64,000 nucleotides of DNA from the NCBI RefSeq assembly GCF_012295525.1, contig NZ_CP051167.1, positions 248,001 to 312,000 on the forward strand, in the 5' to 3' direction. Made by a program: the position numbers and the translations under genes. Below, piece after piece: positions 16,002-25,548 of this stretch; positions within the stretch are counted from its first letter, which is position 1; each line of letters begins with the position of its first letter. Below the pieces are notes generated by a model. It was given only the letters and a program-made list of their open reading frames with translations, searched no databases and was not told the origin of the DNA. The stretch comes from Oxynema aestuarii AP17 (lineage in GTDB: Bacteria; Cyanobacteriota; Cyanobacteriia; Cyanobacteriales; Laspinemataceae).

Positions 16002-17819
16002 CTAATAAGGGTAAAGTTTTGGAATAGCATTTACTGCCTGAATCACTTCCTTGAAATCCATTCCGACAGTATCAAGATACCATTTAATGTTGGGGTATCG
16101 AGGCCGATTTTCATCTTCAACTAATGCTAGTGCTTTGTCTCTGGTTATCTGACCTTCTCGGATCTGATTACTTCTGAAAGTATCATGTTCAGTAAAACCA
16201 GCAACAGTATAGTAAATGTAGTTATAAAAGGCAGCCGTACCATCTCCAATACGCCATGTTGCATTAGTATCTACGGCTCTTTCCCAATCATAGCTATCCA
16301 GAGTATCTTCAACCAACTTTTCATCCCAAGTCCAGTAATCAAATATATGAAAATAATCACTCTTTTTTGTAAAACTACGGTAATATTCACCAGACAGCGT
16401 ATCCCACAGTGAAGCGTTAAAGTATCCCGGGCTTTCAAGCATTGCCTTAAAACGTAAATATTGATATCTCAATTGCTTAGAGATTCCGTGAGTGTAAACC
16501 CGTTTTTCGTCGAAATACGGAGGAATTCCAAGAAAACCAGCTTTGAAATGTGTTACTTCAAGCGGGTTTACTCCCCAAAGATTTAGACTAATTCCAGTTT
16601 GTTTTTTGACTGTTTCAATATGTCGGAAAAAATGTTTATCACCTGCTGTAAGAATACTAACCATACCTAGGTGTGGTGATTTAAGCCATGCAGACAAATT
16701 TTGGGCTATGTACTTACGCTTCTTTTCAATATCATCAGCAACGATAATATTTTCCACTCCTAACTCCGCGCACATCCGACTAATATTGCGTCTACCTAAA
16801 TCAGTCACCATCCCCCAATCATAAGTGTAAGCAACTGGCTTCATTTGAAGTTCCTTCACTACTAAATGAAGGCCATAACAGCTATCGCGACCACCAGAAA
16901 AAGGAACAATACAATCATTTCCAACTTTGCGGCGATAGGATTCAACTAATTCAAAAAGTTCTTCCTTGGGCTTGGGTATATTTCTCAACTTATAGTTATT
17001 ACAATAATTACAAACCCCATCAGCATCAAACTTAATAAAAGGCATTGTTTCGGGCAGTAAACATTTTGTGCAACGACGAATGCTGACTTTTTTATATTCT
17101 AGTAGATGTTCTTCAAAATTAGAAGTGGTTAGTGTCGGTATTAAGTTTGTCTTCCTGATTTCTTGTTTCTCTGAGTAAATAGAATTGTTCGATTTAGGAA
17201 TATCTAAAATCCTTACACCTTTTACTTGATTAATGTTTTTACAGCCAATTTGAGTTAAAGGGTAACTTTCAGAAGCAAAGGCGATAGAATCATTTTTATC
17301 TCCTTGATACAAACTGCCGTTATTGGAAAAAATAAGTAACTTTCCAAGTTGCGGAATTATAACCGCGCAGGCAACTACACCCTGACAAAGCTTTAAAACA
17401 GTAGTTGATACATCCTCAACTGTACCACCGGATTCCAGATGCCACTGTGTAATTGCCGCTATTATCTCTGTATCTATCTCTAATTGAGGCTTCTTACCGA
17501 TATGTTCCCAGAGTCCCTCGTGGTTGACTATAATACCATTGTGTATAACACCAATGTTATCCCTTACAATTGGTTGATTATCGGAAAGACCATTTGTGAT
17601 TAATCGACTATGCCCCATAACAATAGAACAAGAATATGGAGCAACATTTTTAACCAGTTTTGTTAATGGATAATCAGCCTTATGGACATAATATTCATTA
17701 TTCTTATACAAAAACAATCCACTAGAGTCTTTTCCTCTTTGTTGGGAGTGTTTGGCTAATATATTAAGGTCTGTCTTGCTAACTGGTGTCTTTGAGATGA
17801 TACCGAAGATACCACACAT
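16002..17819 (-). CDS. Fusion of class II glutamine amidotransferase and N-acetyl sugar amidotransferase (WbpG-like)
   Basis: 605 residues. Residues 1 to about 215 form an Ntn-type glutaminase: Cys2 nucleophile (MCGIFGIISK), Arg72 (GHSRLITNG), HNG at 93-95 and Asp116. Residues 245-605 form a WbpG/WbuX-type sugar amidotransferase: a zinc-binding pair CTKC (250, 253) and CNYC (270, 273), a PP-loop SGGRDS (308-313), and GINPLEVTHFKAGF-like sequence downstream. WbpG enzymes convert the carboxyl or acetamido group of sugars such as 2,3-diacetamido-uronates to an amide or amidine, normally using ammonia from separate HisH-like subunits. Here the ammonia source is fused and of a different class. A 220-bp gap holding a MITE lies upstream. 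A direct link to the WbpABDE sugar is inference. Confidence 0.88.
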   Translation of the reverse strand: MCGIFGIISKTPVSKTDLNILAKHSQQRGKDSSGLFLYKNNEYYVHKADYPLTKLVKNVAPYSCSIVMGHSRLITNGLSDNQPIVRDNIGVIHNGIIVNHEGLWEHIGKKPQLEIDTEIIAAITQWHLESGGTVEDVSTTVLKLCQGVVACAVIIPQLGKLLIFSNNGSLYQGDKNDSIAFASESYPLTQIGCKNINQVKGVRILDIPKSNNSIYSEKQEIRKTNLIPTLTTSNFEEHLLEYKKVSIRRCTKCLLPETMPFIKFDADGVCNYCNNYKLRNIPKPKEELFELVESYRRKVGNDCIVPFSGGRDSCYGLHLVVKELQMKPVAYTYDWGMVTDLGRRNISRMCAELGVENIIVADDIEKKRKYIAQNLSAWLKSPHLGMVSILTAGDKHFFRHIETVKKQTGISLNLWGVNPLEVTHFKAGFLGIPPYFDEKRVYTHGISKQLRYQYLRFKAMLESPGYFNASLWDTLSGEYYRSFTKKSDYFHIFDYWTWDEKLVEDTLDSYDWERAVDTNATWRIGDGTAAFYNYIYYTVAGFTEHDTFRSNQIREGQITRDKALALVEDENRPRYPNIKWYLDTVGMDFKEVIQAVNAIPKLYPY

Positions 17820-17897
17820 AATTATTACTCCTTTTATATTAAACAGAACTTATGCACAGCAGCTATATATAGCGTTTAAGATCGATATCTATATCTA

Positions 17898-18035
17898 GTA
17901 AAAACGGCAGCATCCCAACTTTTGCAAATTTCTAATCCGCTATTGCCAACCACTTTCAAAAGCCTGACTAAATAGCCTCTTCCAGTAACAAGTATAAATA
18001 CTCTATTGCATAACTAGGATGCTGCCAGTAAAAAC
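17898..18035. mobile_element. 120-bp MITE with 9-bp target-site duplication
   Basis: The element 17907-18026 begins GGCAGCATCC and ends GGATGCTGCC, perfect 10-bp terminal inverted repeats that continue imperfectly inward (TTTTGCAA on the left against ATTGCATAA on the right). It is flanked on both sides by the same 9-mer AGTAAAAAC (17898-17906 and 18027-18035), as expected for a target-site duplication. It encodes nothing. It lies between the stop of a glycosyltransferase (18040) and the amidotransferase start (17819). Confidence 0.85.
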
Positions 18036-18039
18036 TAGC

Positions 18040-19170
18040 TTAAATTTTCAGTATTTTTTGATAGAGATCGACTAATTGCTCGGATTCTTTTTGCCAGGTC
18101 AATGTGTTGACTCGCTCTCGCAATCCATGACGCAATTGCATCGCTTCAATAGGGGTGATATTAGTTAACCAATCAATCAGGATATCGCGTGATGGTTGTA
18201 TTAACCATCCTGCATTATAAGTATTGATAATTTCCGATTGATCGGGGAGAGCAGATGCTAAGACAGGAATGCCTCCCAGTAAAGACTCAAAAAGCTTATT
18301 GGGTAAAACATAGCGCTCATTAAGAGAAACATCTTCAATTAAGGATATACCCACATCAGCTCCAGCCGCATAATTGACAACTTCATAATGGGGAACTGGT
18401 GAAAGCCAATGAATTCGCGGGCATGATTTTTGAGCAGCTAAAATAACTTCTTTGAGAGAGCCATCTCCCATGAAAAGGAGATGATGAGGTACTTGTTCTG
18501 ACTGAAAAGCCTCTAAGCATAGTTCGATCCCACGTGCTTTCGACAAGTAACCAAAGTATAGAAAAAGCAAAGCGCGATCTGGCACTTTAAACTGTTGACG
18601 AAGAGGTTTTGGCGAAATGGATAGTGGACAATTGGGGATGTTACGAACTAACGCTGTGGGTACAGCAGTATAGTGAGACTGATACCATGCTTTAATTGAA
18701 GGACTAACAGTGATGAAAGCATCGATGTATGGCCATAATAGCTTTTCCTGTAATCGAACAATGCTTTGCCGCATCCCTCGCAAACCAGTTCGCTCAGTTT
18801 CTAGCTCATGAGCATCATAGACAATTTTTGCGCCTGTTAGCTGCTTCAAATGAATGGCTATTGCCAACGGATGAAAGTCATGACAGTGAATAACGGTCAG
18901 CGGTTTATTTGCGTAAGCCTGAACTACACGCCAGTGCCATTCTAAATATTTAAGTCCCTGATTTAATAAATCCTTCGGTAAACCACGACCTCTAAGACTA
19001 AATCGAGAGATGTGGCACTTTCCTAAAGTTTCAGTGGCTAAGTCCTCCGGATCACGAATTCCGGCAATTTCTACTCGCTCGAAGAAGTTAGAATCCGCTA
19101 TCGACTGAGTTTCTTTTAATATACGGCTATCACCAGTAATAGAGTTAAGAGCCAGATGAAGATTTATCAT
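18040..19170 (-). CDS. Glycosyltransferase family 4
   Basis: A 376-residue GT-B enzyme. The N-terminal domain contains TVIHCHDFHPLAIAIHLKQL and KIVYDAHELETERTGLRG, which place it with GT4 enzymes that carry HCHD and DAHE motifs. The C-terminal domain has LFLYFGYLSKARGIELCLEA, DVGISLIEDVSLNERYVLPN and KLFESLLGGIPVLASALPD, the nucleotide-sugar-binding EX7E-like region. It is expected to act on lipid-linked intermediates at the cytoplasmic membrane. It is separated from the downstream amidotransferase by the MITE and from the upstream polymerase by about 120 bp. Sugar specificity is unknown. Confidence 0.9.
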   Translation of the reverse strand: MINLHLALNSITGDSRILKETQSIADSNFFERVEIAGIRDPEDLATETLGKCHISRFSLRGRGLPKDLLNQGLKYLEWHWRVVQAYANKPLTVIHCHDFHPLAIAIHLKQLTGAKIVYDAHELETERTGLRGMRQSIVRLQEKLLWPYIDAFITVSPSIKAWYQSHYTAVPTALVRNIPNCPLSISPKPLRQQFKVPDRALLFLYFGYLSKARGIELCLEAFQSEQVPHHLLFMGDGSLKEVILAAQKSCPRIHWLSPVPHYEVVNYAAGADVGISLIEDVSLNERYVLPNKLFESLLGGIPVLASALPDQSEIINTYNAGWLIQPSRDILIDWLTNITPIEAMQLRHGLRERVNTLTWQKESEQLVDLYQKILKI

Positions 19171-19288
19171 AATTCAATATTTTTTGGTACAACTACTTAC
19201 CTTTTCTATCGTAATGCTGTCTTTCATTACTCTTAATCTTATAATTTACCCCATCAATGGTTACTAAATAACGAAGTGGCGTAACTCT

Positions 19289-20542
19289 TTATCTATATCT
19301 ATTTCTTTTTTTTGCTTGCAATCTTGAATATTTTCTTAATTCGTTCTGAGAGTGATAACTCAAGATATAGGCCGGCTTATTTGTTCTACATTCTAACAGG
19401 CTATATACTAACATTAAGCCTAATGAGGAGTTTGTGAAACTGAGAACTGAGTAGACAGTTCCGACAACAATGTACAAAATACAGAATGTTATAAATAGTT
19501 TTGGCTGCGATCTGGATTTTAACCATGCGTTCTTATAGTATAAGAAGGTTAAAAATAAGGTGAAAGGAATTCCCGCGATGAAGATATACTGAAGCGTATT
19601 GCTATAAATATACTCATAGTTATCCAAGTAAGAATTCGTATTGGATACAAGAAAAAGTTTTTGCGATCCCATACCCAAAATAGAGGTTTTTAAAATTCCT
19701 TGTGTTGATTCGATAAAATTAAGATACATTAGATAAGCAACCTCTCTTCCAGAGAAAGAAGATCGACCGAGAATAGTAATATCAGATGCTCGGCCTGATG
19801 AGTCTACGAGATAGGGGATTATTAGAATCAAAGTCAAGGGAACTAATATGGCTAGAGTATAAAAGAAGGCAAACAGAAATGTCTTTAATTTATAAAAAAT
19901 AGTCTGAAAAATGTTTTCTGGAAGTATCCATACAGTTATTACTGCAACTGTAGCTATCAGATTACCTCTCGAACCGGCAGAAAAAGCAGCTATAGCTATA
20001 GCAATTAGAAATAAAACTAACTTTTTTTTGTTTTTTTTGAATAACAGAACACCCAAGCAAAAAACCTGAAAAACCGTCCAATTGTAGTTAAAAGGAAGAC
20101 TATAGAAATCTAACAAAAGCAATCTCAACAAAAAATTGAGAATAGATAATAAAAAGCATAGTTTTACTAATGGCTTTAATAAGAAGGATCTTTTTGAAGA
20201 AATTAGAGCTAACGGGAAGAATAAATAAATAGAATAGTAAATAGAAGCTTTAAAATATTCTAGATTTTGGTATGAAATTTCATTATTATTTAATAATATC
20301 AAAAAGAGAAATACAAACACTATAATATAAGCCTGTTTGCTTATTCTGATCCCTAAACAGAGGAAAATTAAGAGTAGGGGCAAGTATATCCAATGTAAAT
20401 ACAAACCGAAAATGTTGGCGGGAGTATATTGCGTCCAAATATCTATAGATGAAACTACTAATAGCGAATTGACAAAAAAAGTACCCACTGAATACTTTGC
20501 AGTTAAGACATTATTTTTACGACTCATAATAGGTTTAGTCAC
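19289..20542 (-). CDS. O-antigen polymerase-like membrane protein (Wzy candidate)
   Basis: A 417-residue polytopic protein with about ten hydrophobic helices. A long external loop is visible between IPYLVDSSGRASDITILGRS and YIYSNTLQYIFIAGI, containing SFSGREVAYLMYL and GSQKLFLVSNTNSYLDN. The arrangement of SAGSRGNLIAT in a cytoplasmic turn and a Tyr/Asn-rich loop before the last helices is typical of Wzy-type polymerases, which join lipid-linked repeat units on the outer face. Sequence is strongly AT-rich and Ile/Phe/Leu-rich. It overlaps the deacetylase-like gene by 8 nt. It is the only Wzy-like gene in the locus, so it is the best polymerase candidate. Confidence 0.8.
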   Translation of the reverse strand: MTKPIMSRKNNVLTAKYSVGTFFVNSLLVVSSIDIWTQYTPANIFGLYLHWIYLPLLLIFLCLGIRISKQAYIIVFVFLFLILLNNNEISYQNLEYFKASIYYSIYLFFPLALISSKRSFLLKPLVKLCFLLSILNFLLRLLLLDFYSLPFNYNWTVFQVFCLGVLLFKKNKKKLVLFLIAIAIAAFSAGSRGNLIATVAVITVWILPENIFQTIFYKLKTFLFAFFYTLAILVPLTLILIIPYLVDSSGRASDITILGRSSFSGREVAYLMYLNFIESTQGILKTSILGMGSQKLFLVSNTNSYLDNYEYIYSNTLQYIFIAGIPFTLFLTFLYYKNAWLKSRSQPKLFITFCILYIVVGTVYSVLSFTNSSLGLMLVYSLLECRTNKPAYILSYHSQNELRKYSRLQAKKRNRYR

Positions 20543-21944
20543 AATTAGAAACCATCTTTTGGTAGAGTTCGATTTCTCGTCGTTGCATCAAACTACTGTT
20601 ATGCCATAGCAGTGTAAAGTCCCCATTGAAAAGCTGACAGCAGTGCTTGTATTTTTTCATCACTTGCAAAGCAGCGCCACCTTCAGTACCTAAGTTCATA
20701 TAAATTTGGTCAAGAACTGTACATTCCATCAAGACGAGAGGACGCTCTTTTAGTTTCAAGGGTTGTCTAGTTTTAAGATTAAATGTGGTAAACTCATAAC
20801 AAACTCCACAGCGAAATCCTGTTACATCTGCAAATGATAAGGTTGTATCGTAATCGAGACCTGCATTTGCCCAATTTTGGAAGGTAGTGGGCGTTTCCCA
20901 GCGTAAGTAATGTTGGCGTCCTCCCCAGGTATCCTGTTCAATTCCTTCCTCAGCACAAACCTGTTTTAAAATTTTAAGCTCTTTTTTGGTTTGCTCTGGG
21001 CTTTGGTAGGTGTTGTAGCTGGTATGCAAGCCAATTTCATGGCCGTGTTGGTGAATTTTCCGCAGCAGTTGGCGAATTAGGGAATGATTTATGCTGTAAA
21101 CACCGTCAAGAATTCCTGCGCTACGATCTGTTATGAAATAAAACGCACTTTTTAGGTTGTGTTTCTCGCTAATATCCATAATCAGGTCAAAGGTGTTGCA
21201 GGGGTCTGCTTCAGCTTTGCCCGCTTTTACCAGAAACCAGCGGGTGGCATTCTCCATCGCTTGTAGAGGGGCGCGACGCTTGAGAATATCTCCAGCACAG
21301 CGCCTCGCTATCTGCAAGCTATCCATAAATGCGTATCGAAATGGCTCATCTACATCATGACTGACATAGGTTTGAAACTGACGGGGTTTGCGCTGTAATC
21401 TTGGCCATAACTTTGTCAGACAAGCCCAAAGAATTTCTAGATACTCATTAATAATCGGGCGGTCTAGGAAATTTTCTTGATAGGCTAAGGATGCAGTAGC
21501 AGGAAAGCGATCGTGCTGGTCGCGGTCTGGTTTGACTACTTCTTCATAGCGGGTGAGCATGAAGAAAGCAGACCCAAAAATGTCAAGTCCCAGGTAAATT
21601 TTGTTTTCTGTATATTGAAGAAAATCTGAACGATTGGGTTCATTCCCATAAATCACAGGAATGTCTGGGCTTACCGTTGTGGCTGATAGTCCTGTGTTGG
21701 CGAAGTTCCAAATGAGTAAGGGTTGTTTGGGCAGTGAAGCAGGTTGTAACCATTGCTTGGGTGGTGTAGCGAATAGTCCATCTGCTATGACAAGTTCGCG
21801 ACTATCATCATTAATGAGAATTCTGGTGTCTTGGCGGTCTGATACCTGAATTTGGGTGTCCAATCCCAAAAACTCGCCGAAGATGACTGAGAGGATGTAG
21901 CGGCGTTCTGGTTCATAGGTATCAGGGATCTCAATTGTAATCAT
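20535..21944 (-). CDS. Polysaccharide deacetylase-like protein, type 1
   Basis: A 469-residue protein whose second half looks like a NodB/CE4-fold domain: YVSHDVDEPFRYA (a DVD motif in place of the usual DD), GHEIGLHTSYNTY (His pair site), RQHYLRWETPTTFQNWANAG, and GFRCGVCYEFTTF. The N-terminal 180 residues resemble the extra domain common in polysaccharide-locus homologues. No signal peptide is seen, which is odd for a CE4 enzyme acting on finished polymer, so a cytoplasmic substrate is possible. A diverged relative is encoded at 32574. It shares ATGA with the GNAT gene upstream and overlaps the polymerase downstream. Confidence 0.82.
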   Translation of the reverse strand: MITIEIPDTYEPERRYILSVIFGEFLGLDTQIQVSDRQDTRILINDDSRELVIADGLFATPPKQWLQPASLPKQPLLIWNFANTGLSATTVSPDIPVIYGNEPNRSDFLQYTENKIYLGLDIFGSAFFMLTRYEEVVKPDRDQHDRFPATASLAYQENFLDRPIINEYLEILWACLTKLWPRLQRKPRQFQTYVSHDVDEPFRYAFMDSLQIARRCAGDILKRRAPLQAMENATRWFLVKAGKAEADPCNTFDLIMDISEKHNLKSAFYFITDRSAGILDGVYSINHSLIRQLLRKIHQHGHEIGLHTSYNTYQSPEQTKKELKILKQVCAEEGIEQDTWGGRQHYLRWETPTTFQNWANAGLDYDTTLSFADVTGFRCGVCYEFTTFNLKTRQPLKLKERPLVLMECTVLDQIYMNLGTEGGAALQVMKKYKHCCQLFNGDFTLLWHNSSLMQRREIELYQKMVSNCD

Positions 21945-22912
21945 CTACCATTCCTAACTAATGTTGTGAGCATATCTCGCCCACTTCTAAGTAACTTCAT
22001 TCGCTGACTCATCCGTGTCACCTGAAAATATGGAAGCTGTCGCGCCCCAAATGCCCGAAAAAAACGCTCCACAGACTCGATCATGGAACCCTCAAAATCA
22101 AATTTTTTAGTTACGGTAGCGGCAAATTGAATCGCTTCCCACATCAGTAAGCTAGTGGCGCCACTATTACGAAGTTTTGGGTCTGCTCCTCCCATGAGAT
22201 AATAAGCAGAGTTTTCATCCCAGACAATATAAATAGCAGCATGAATATGTCCTTGAGCATCTTCCGCAAAAAAAGTTTTTCGTGATTGGTGTTCTGTACA
22301 GGCAGTATCTAAGCGCCGAACAAACTCGCGACTATAGGGCAATTTCTTTCCCTGTCTTTGAAAGGTAAGCGAGTTAATATTGAGAAATTCCTCAATATCC
22401 AAGTCTGTATTTACAATCACTTTTTTTTTCGCTTTGCGGATCTCTTTACGGATGTTTTCCTGAAAACCAGCCCAGACTGTATCTAAATCATTTAGGGTTT
22501 CTATTACATAAGTGTAGCGTGTGGTTTGAGTAAAGCCTTGCCAGTAAAATGGCAACCAGTTGGTGATTGAATAGTGAAAGTTTTGACAGAAATAGTCATA
22601 AGAGGGTAACTGCGAAATTAGCGAGTTCATTAAGTCTTTTTGTTGACTTAACTGTTTAGCATACTTGGCATTAGATGACTCCAGCCACGTGCCAAGGGTT
22701 TGGGTTAGTTTAGGCATCGTAAGCATAGTTAACCCATATTTTTGCTTAACCACATAGGGAAGACGGGCGATTAATCTGTCATTTTTTTTGACTTCCACAG
22801 CATTCCAAGAATTAGGAGCGACGGCATCCAACCACCAAGGCTGCTGGAATATACTGTTAACCTCTAAAATAGTTTGTCTTAGGTTCACTGATGTATTGTT
22901 AAAATATGACAC
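21941..22912 (-). CDS. GNAT/FemAB-like acyltransferase
   Basis: A 323-residue protein of the BioF2-like/FemAB-type GNAT group: N-terminal FQQPWWLDAVAP, a central WAGFQENIRKEIRKAKKK helix, FFAEDAQGHIHAAIYIVWDE for the beta-bulge strand of the GNAT fold, and YLMGGADPKLRNSGATSLLM with the acyl-donor loop. The SMIESVERFFRAFGA ending is typical of family members in capsule loci, where they attach amino acids or acyl groups to amino sugars. It would fit acylation of a deacetylated or amino sugar, given the deacetylase-like gene sharing its ATGA junction. Donor and acceptor are not known. Confidence 0.85.
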   Translation of the reverse strand: MSYFNNTSVNLRQTILEVNSIFQQPWWLDAVAPNSWNAVEVKKNDRLIARLPYVVKQKYGLTMLTMPKLTQTLGTWLESSNAKYAKQLSQQKDLMNSLISQLPSYDYFCQNFHYSITNWLPFYWQGFTQTTRYTYVIETLNDLDTVWAGFQENIRKEIRKAKKKVIVNTDLDIEEFLNINSLTFQRQGKKLPYSREFVRRLDTACTEHQSRKTFFAEDAQGHIHAAIYIVWDENSAYYLMGGADPKLRNSGATSLLMWEAIQFAATVTKKFDFEGSMIESVERFFRAFGARQLPYFQVTRMSQRMKLLRSGRDMLTTLVRNGR

Positions 22913-22934
22913 TATTCAAATCAATTGATACTTT

Positions 22935-23903
22935 TTATATTAACGATGTCGATTGCACATACTGTAGCATTTTGTCGTATAAGCTTTGGTCTATGTTTAT
23001 TTGCTGATTTATTAAAAATTCATTGGGGATTTTTGAAATATCTATCCGTTTCTTAATCATCAGTTCATGTGAATCAAAAAAATTACTGATTTTATTGAGA
23101 ACATAATGAGTATTATTACAAAATTCCTCATAATCCAAATCTAAAAAGCGTTCTGTGCCAATAATTTGCTTATCTCTTTCAATTAATGTATAAATACTGC
23201 GGATTTGCTCGATGACTTGCTCATATGCTGGTAAATTTTTAAGTTTGTCTACTTCTGGAGGTTCTACTGACCACCAAGTCTTATAATCTCCATAAACTTT
23301 TTTTCTTCCTGCAAGCAAGGAATGCCCATTATCAATTATATTACGATGAATGACAATAAACAACGATTCAGGTAGAGATTTTGCGATGGCTTGAAGTCGC
23401 AAGGAACAGTAAAGATTTTTAAATAAAATCGGCTTGCCAAAAGCTTGAAGCAAGGCAATGACAGAATTTCTAAGATGACGAATTTGTTCTGAATTGGTTT
23501 CTTCAATTGGAACATAGGCAGGTTTTCGACTAAAAAAGCGATACCAGAATTCACCACATTCACTAGGATCAAGCCAACCCTGAGTTTGACCGTGATAGGA
23601 GGTATAGTCAGATGATTGACGCCATTTGAGAGGATGAAATAAGCGTTCTACAGTAGAAGGTGCGCCGTAAAACTTAGCGTGAAGGTTAGAAATATAGCCA
23701 ACATCATAGTAGTCAGTTAAAACTTGATACAATAGCGTGCTGCCCGATCGCGGTGCGCCAATGATAAAAATAGGAGGATGGACAAGTTCAATCTCAGTTG
23801 TACCAAGGCCAGACACTTCCAAAGTGTGAATTTTCCTATTTAGGAAGTGAAAGCTTTTATATAATAACGCTTTTGGAATTCTAGATATCGGTGATAATTT
23901 CAA
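22935..23903 (-). CDS. PAPS-dependent sulfotransferase A
   Basis: A 322-residue sulfotransferase with the PAPS-binding P-loop GAPRSGST at residues 49-56, followed by LLYQVLTDYYDVGYISNLHA. A FIVIHRNIIDNGHSLLAGRK segment supplies the 3'-phosphate site (R..S), and FLDLDYEEFCNNTHYVLNKI is the typical C-terminal region. No membrane segment is seen, so it probably sulfates a lipid-linked intermediate in the cytoplasm. A second enzyme with the same YISNLH signature is encoded at 26957. Together they suggest a sulfated polymer. The gene is 22 nt upstream of the GNAT gene. Confidence 0.9.
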   Translation of the reverse strand: MKLSPISRIPKALLYKSFHFLNRKIHTLEVSGLGTTEIELVHPPIFIIGAPRSGSTLLYQVLTDYYDVGYISNLHAKFYGAPSTVERLFHPLKWRQSSDYTSYHGQTQGWLDPSECGEFWYRFFSRKPAYVPIEETNSEQIRHLRNSVIALLQAFGKPILFKNLYCSLRLQAIAKSLPESLFIVIHRNIIDNGHSLLAGRKKVYGDYKTWWSVEPPEVDKLKNLPAYEQVIEQIRSIYTLIERDKQIIGTERFLDLDYEEFCNNTHYVLNKISNFFDSHELMIKKRIDISKIPNEFLINQQINIDQSLYDKMLQYVQSTSLI

Positions 23904-23964
23904 AATATTTCTCTCTCTTCGATCTGCAATTCTCGTCCTGCTTGGCTAAAATATTCTTACTTCG

Positions 23965-25548
23965 TTAATCCATCGGTTTTTTCACTAGCCACCAAACTGG
24001 GGTCTCGCCAGAGTAAGGCTTCTCTCCGCGCAGGTGTTCTTCATAGTCTCGCCAAGAAAAGCAGCTTAATACTGTAAATCCTGCATCTCGCCACTTTTCT
24101 TCTAACTCTGTCCCCGCATCCTGGTAGATAACGACATAGTCTGCATTCCAGCATTTAATATTTTTTTGAACTAACTCAACAGTTCTCCCCCAAAAGTCCG
24201 GGGCTCCCTCATAGTTAAGCTCAAATACCCCCCACCAATCTGGCATAAAGTGTATATTTTTCGTGGCTGCAACGTATAGAGGCAGTTCTAGTAAAGTGCG
24301 ATAGCCATCAAAAACGTTTTCATAAGTGTTTTTAGGATCTTCAAAAGCCATGAAAACCCTTTCCCCCTGGCTTACAGGAGAGAAAAAAGCCTTCATACCT
24401 TCTATAAACGGTTGAATTGAAAATGGGGCAAGTTTTGGCACTACATCGAAATTTTCTTGAGATATCAACCCAGTAAACAAGGGAAGAGGTGATGCAAGAA
24501 CCCAGTAGGACAGTAAAAGTAGTGGCATAGGATTTTGAATTGTCGTGGCTGTTGCTAGACTAAAAATCAACATATATATTGATTGCACGTCAGCAAATCG
24601 CACAAATGTTGAGTTTATCAAGAAAAAAATAACTCCAGACAAAAACAAGGCTGGTATATCTTGTTTTAATACATAAAATACCAACACAAACTGACTATAA
24701 ATCAACAAAAAATATAAATGAGTAATTCCCAGTTTTCTTGATGAAGTCCGTTTATATTTCACTTTTTTATCTATCATGCCAATAGCTTTTGCAACAGAAA
24801 AAAGTATGTTGCGAAAATTTCCGCTATCGATTGAGGGCAAAAAGTGAGTGCATAGCTTTAATAATGCTGGTAACAGAGCTAGTAAAGGATATATGTTACA
24901 AATACTTATAGCGGCTACTAATGATAAAATCCCTGCGATGAAAACAACTGTAAAACTGCCGAAGCTAGCAGCTAACCACGCAGTTCCAGCCAAAATCCAT
25001 TTTTGGGTAAGCAAGGCGTAAAGTCCTAAAGGAAAAAAAAGCCACCCCGCAGCATTATAATTTTGCAAGCCAAAAGTATTGGAATAGAAGGTCGTGCTGA
25101 TAGCGGCAAGTCCGATTACTAGCAGTACCCATGTTGAACTTATGTCTTGAAGCCATATTAAGTGAGAAAAAAGCCAACCAAACATACATACCAGCAAGAA
25201 CACAGGTGAAGCTACCCAGTATGCATATAAAGAGAGCAATGAATAATGAAAACATCTTGACAAATCATAATTACCTAACCCGAGGTATGGGCTGTTACCC
25301 CAACGACCATATCTATACAAATTCAAAGCTCTTGTCCAATAAAACAAAGAATTGATACCATGTTTGGCTGTAAATCGGTTGTAGCTATGCCATTTGCCAT
25401 CTGCGAGTATCAAACAAGCCCACAAAGTCTGTAATAAGCGTACTGGGGTAGTGACTAAAGTTGTCAAAGGGTAAAATATCAAGCGGAGCAAGCCGAACCA
25501 GCCATAGCGTTCTATGAATTTATTCCAAAGTTCTATTACCTTATGCAT
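23965..25548 (-). CDS. Polytopic membrane protein of unknown function with soluble C-terminal domain
   Basis: 527 residues. An amphipathic N-terminus (FIERYGWFGLLRLIFYPLTT) is followed by about nine to ten membrane helices to residue ~370. The remaining ~150 residues look soluble and extracytoplasmic or cytoplasmic: FMAFEDPKNTYENVFDGYRT, HFMPDWWGVFELNYEGAPDF and YVVIYQDAGTELEEKWRDAG. The overall plan recalls GT-C glycosyltransferases, with a multi-helix membrane part and a soluble end, but I see no certain DxD or ExD in the first loop. Overlaps the Wzx gene by 8 nt, so it is likely made together with the flippase. Function not assigned. Confidence 0.7.
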   Translation of the reverse strand: MHKVIELWNKFIERYGWFGLLRLIFYPLTTLVTTPVRLLQTLWACLILADGKWHSYNRFTAKHGINSLFYWTRALNLYRYGRWGNSPYLGLGNYDLSRCFHYSLLSLYAYWVASPVFLLVCMFGWLFSHLIWLQDISSTWVLLVIGLAAISTTFYSNTFGLQNYNAAGWLFFPLGLYALLTQKWILAGTAWLAASFGSFTVVFIAGILSLVAAISICNIYPLLALLPALLKLCTHFLPSIDSGNFRNILFSVAKAIGMIDKKVKYKRTSSRKLGITHLYFLLIYSQFVLVFYVLKQDIPALFLSGVIFFLINSTFVRFADVQSIYMLIFSLATATTIQNPMPLLLLSYWVLASPLPLFTGLISQENFDVVPKLAPFSIQPFIEGMKAFFSPVSQGERVFMAFEDPKNTYENVFDGYRTLLELPLYVAATKNIHFMPDWWGVFELNYEGAPDFWGRTVELVQKNIKCWNADYVVIYQDAGTELEEKWRDAGFTVLSCFSWRDYEEHLRGEKPYSGETPVWWLVKKPMD

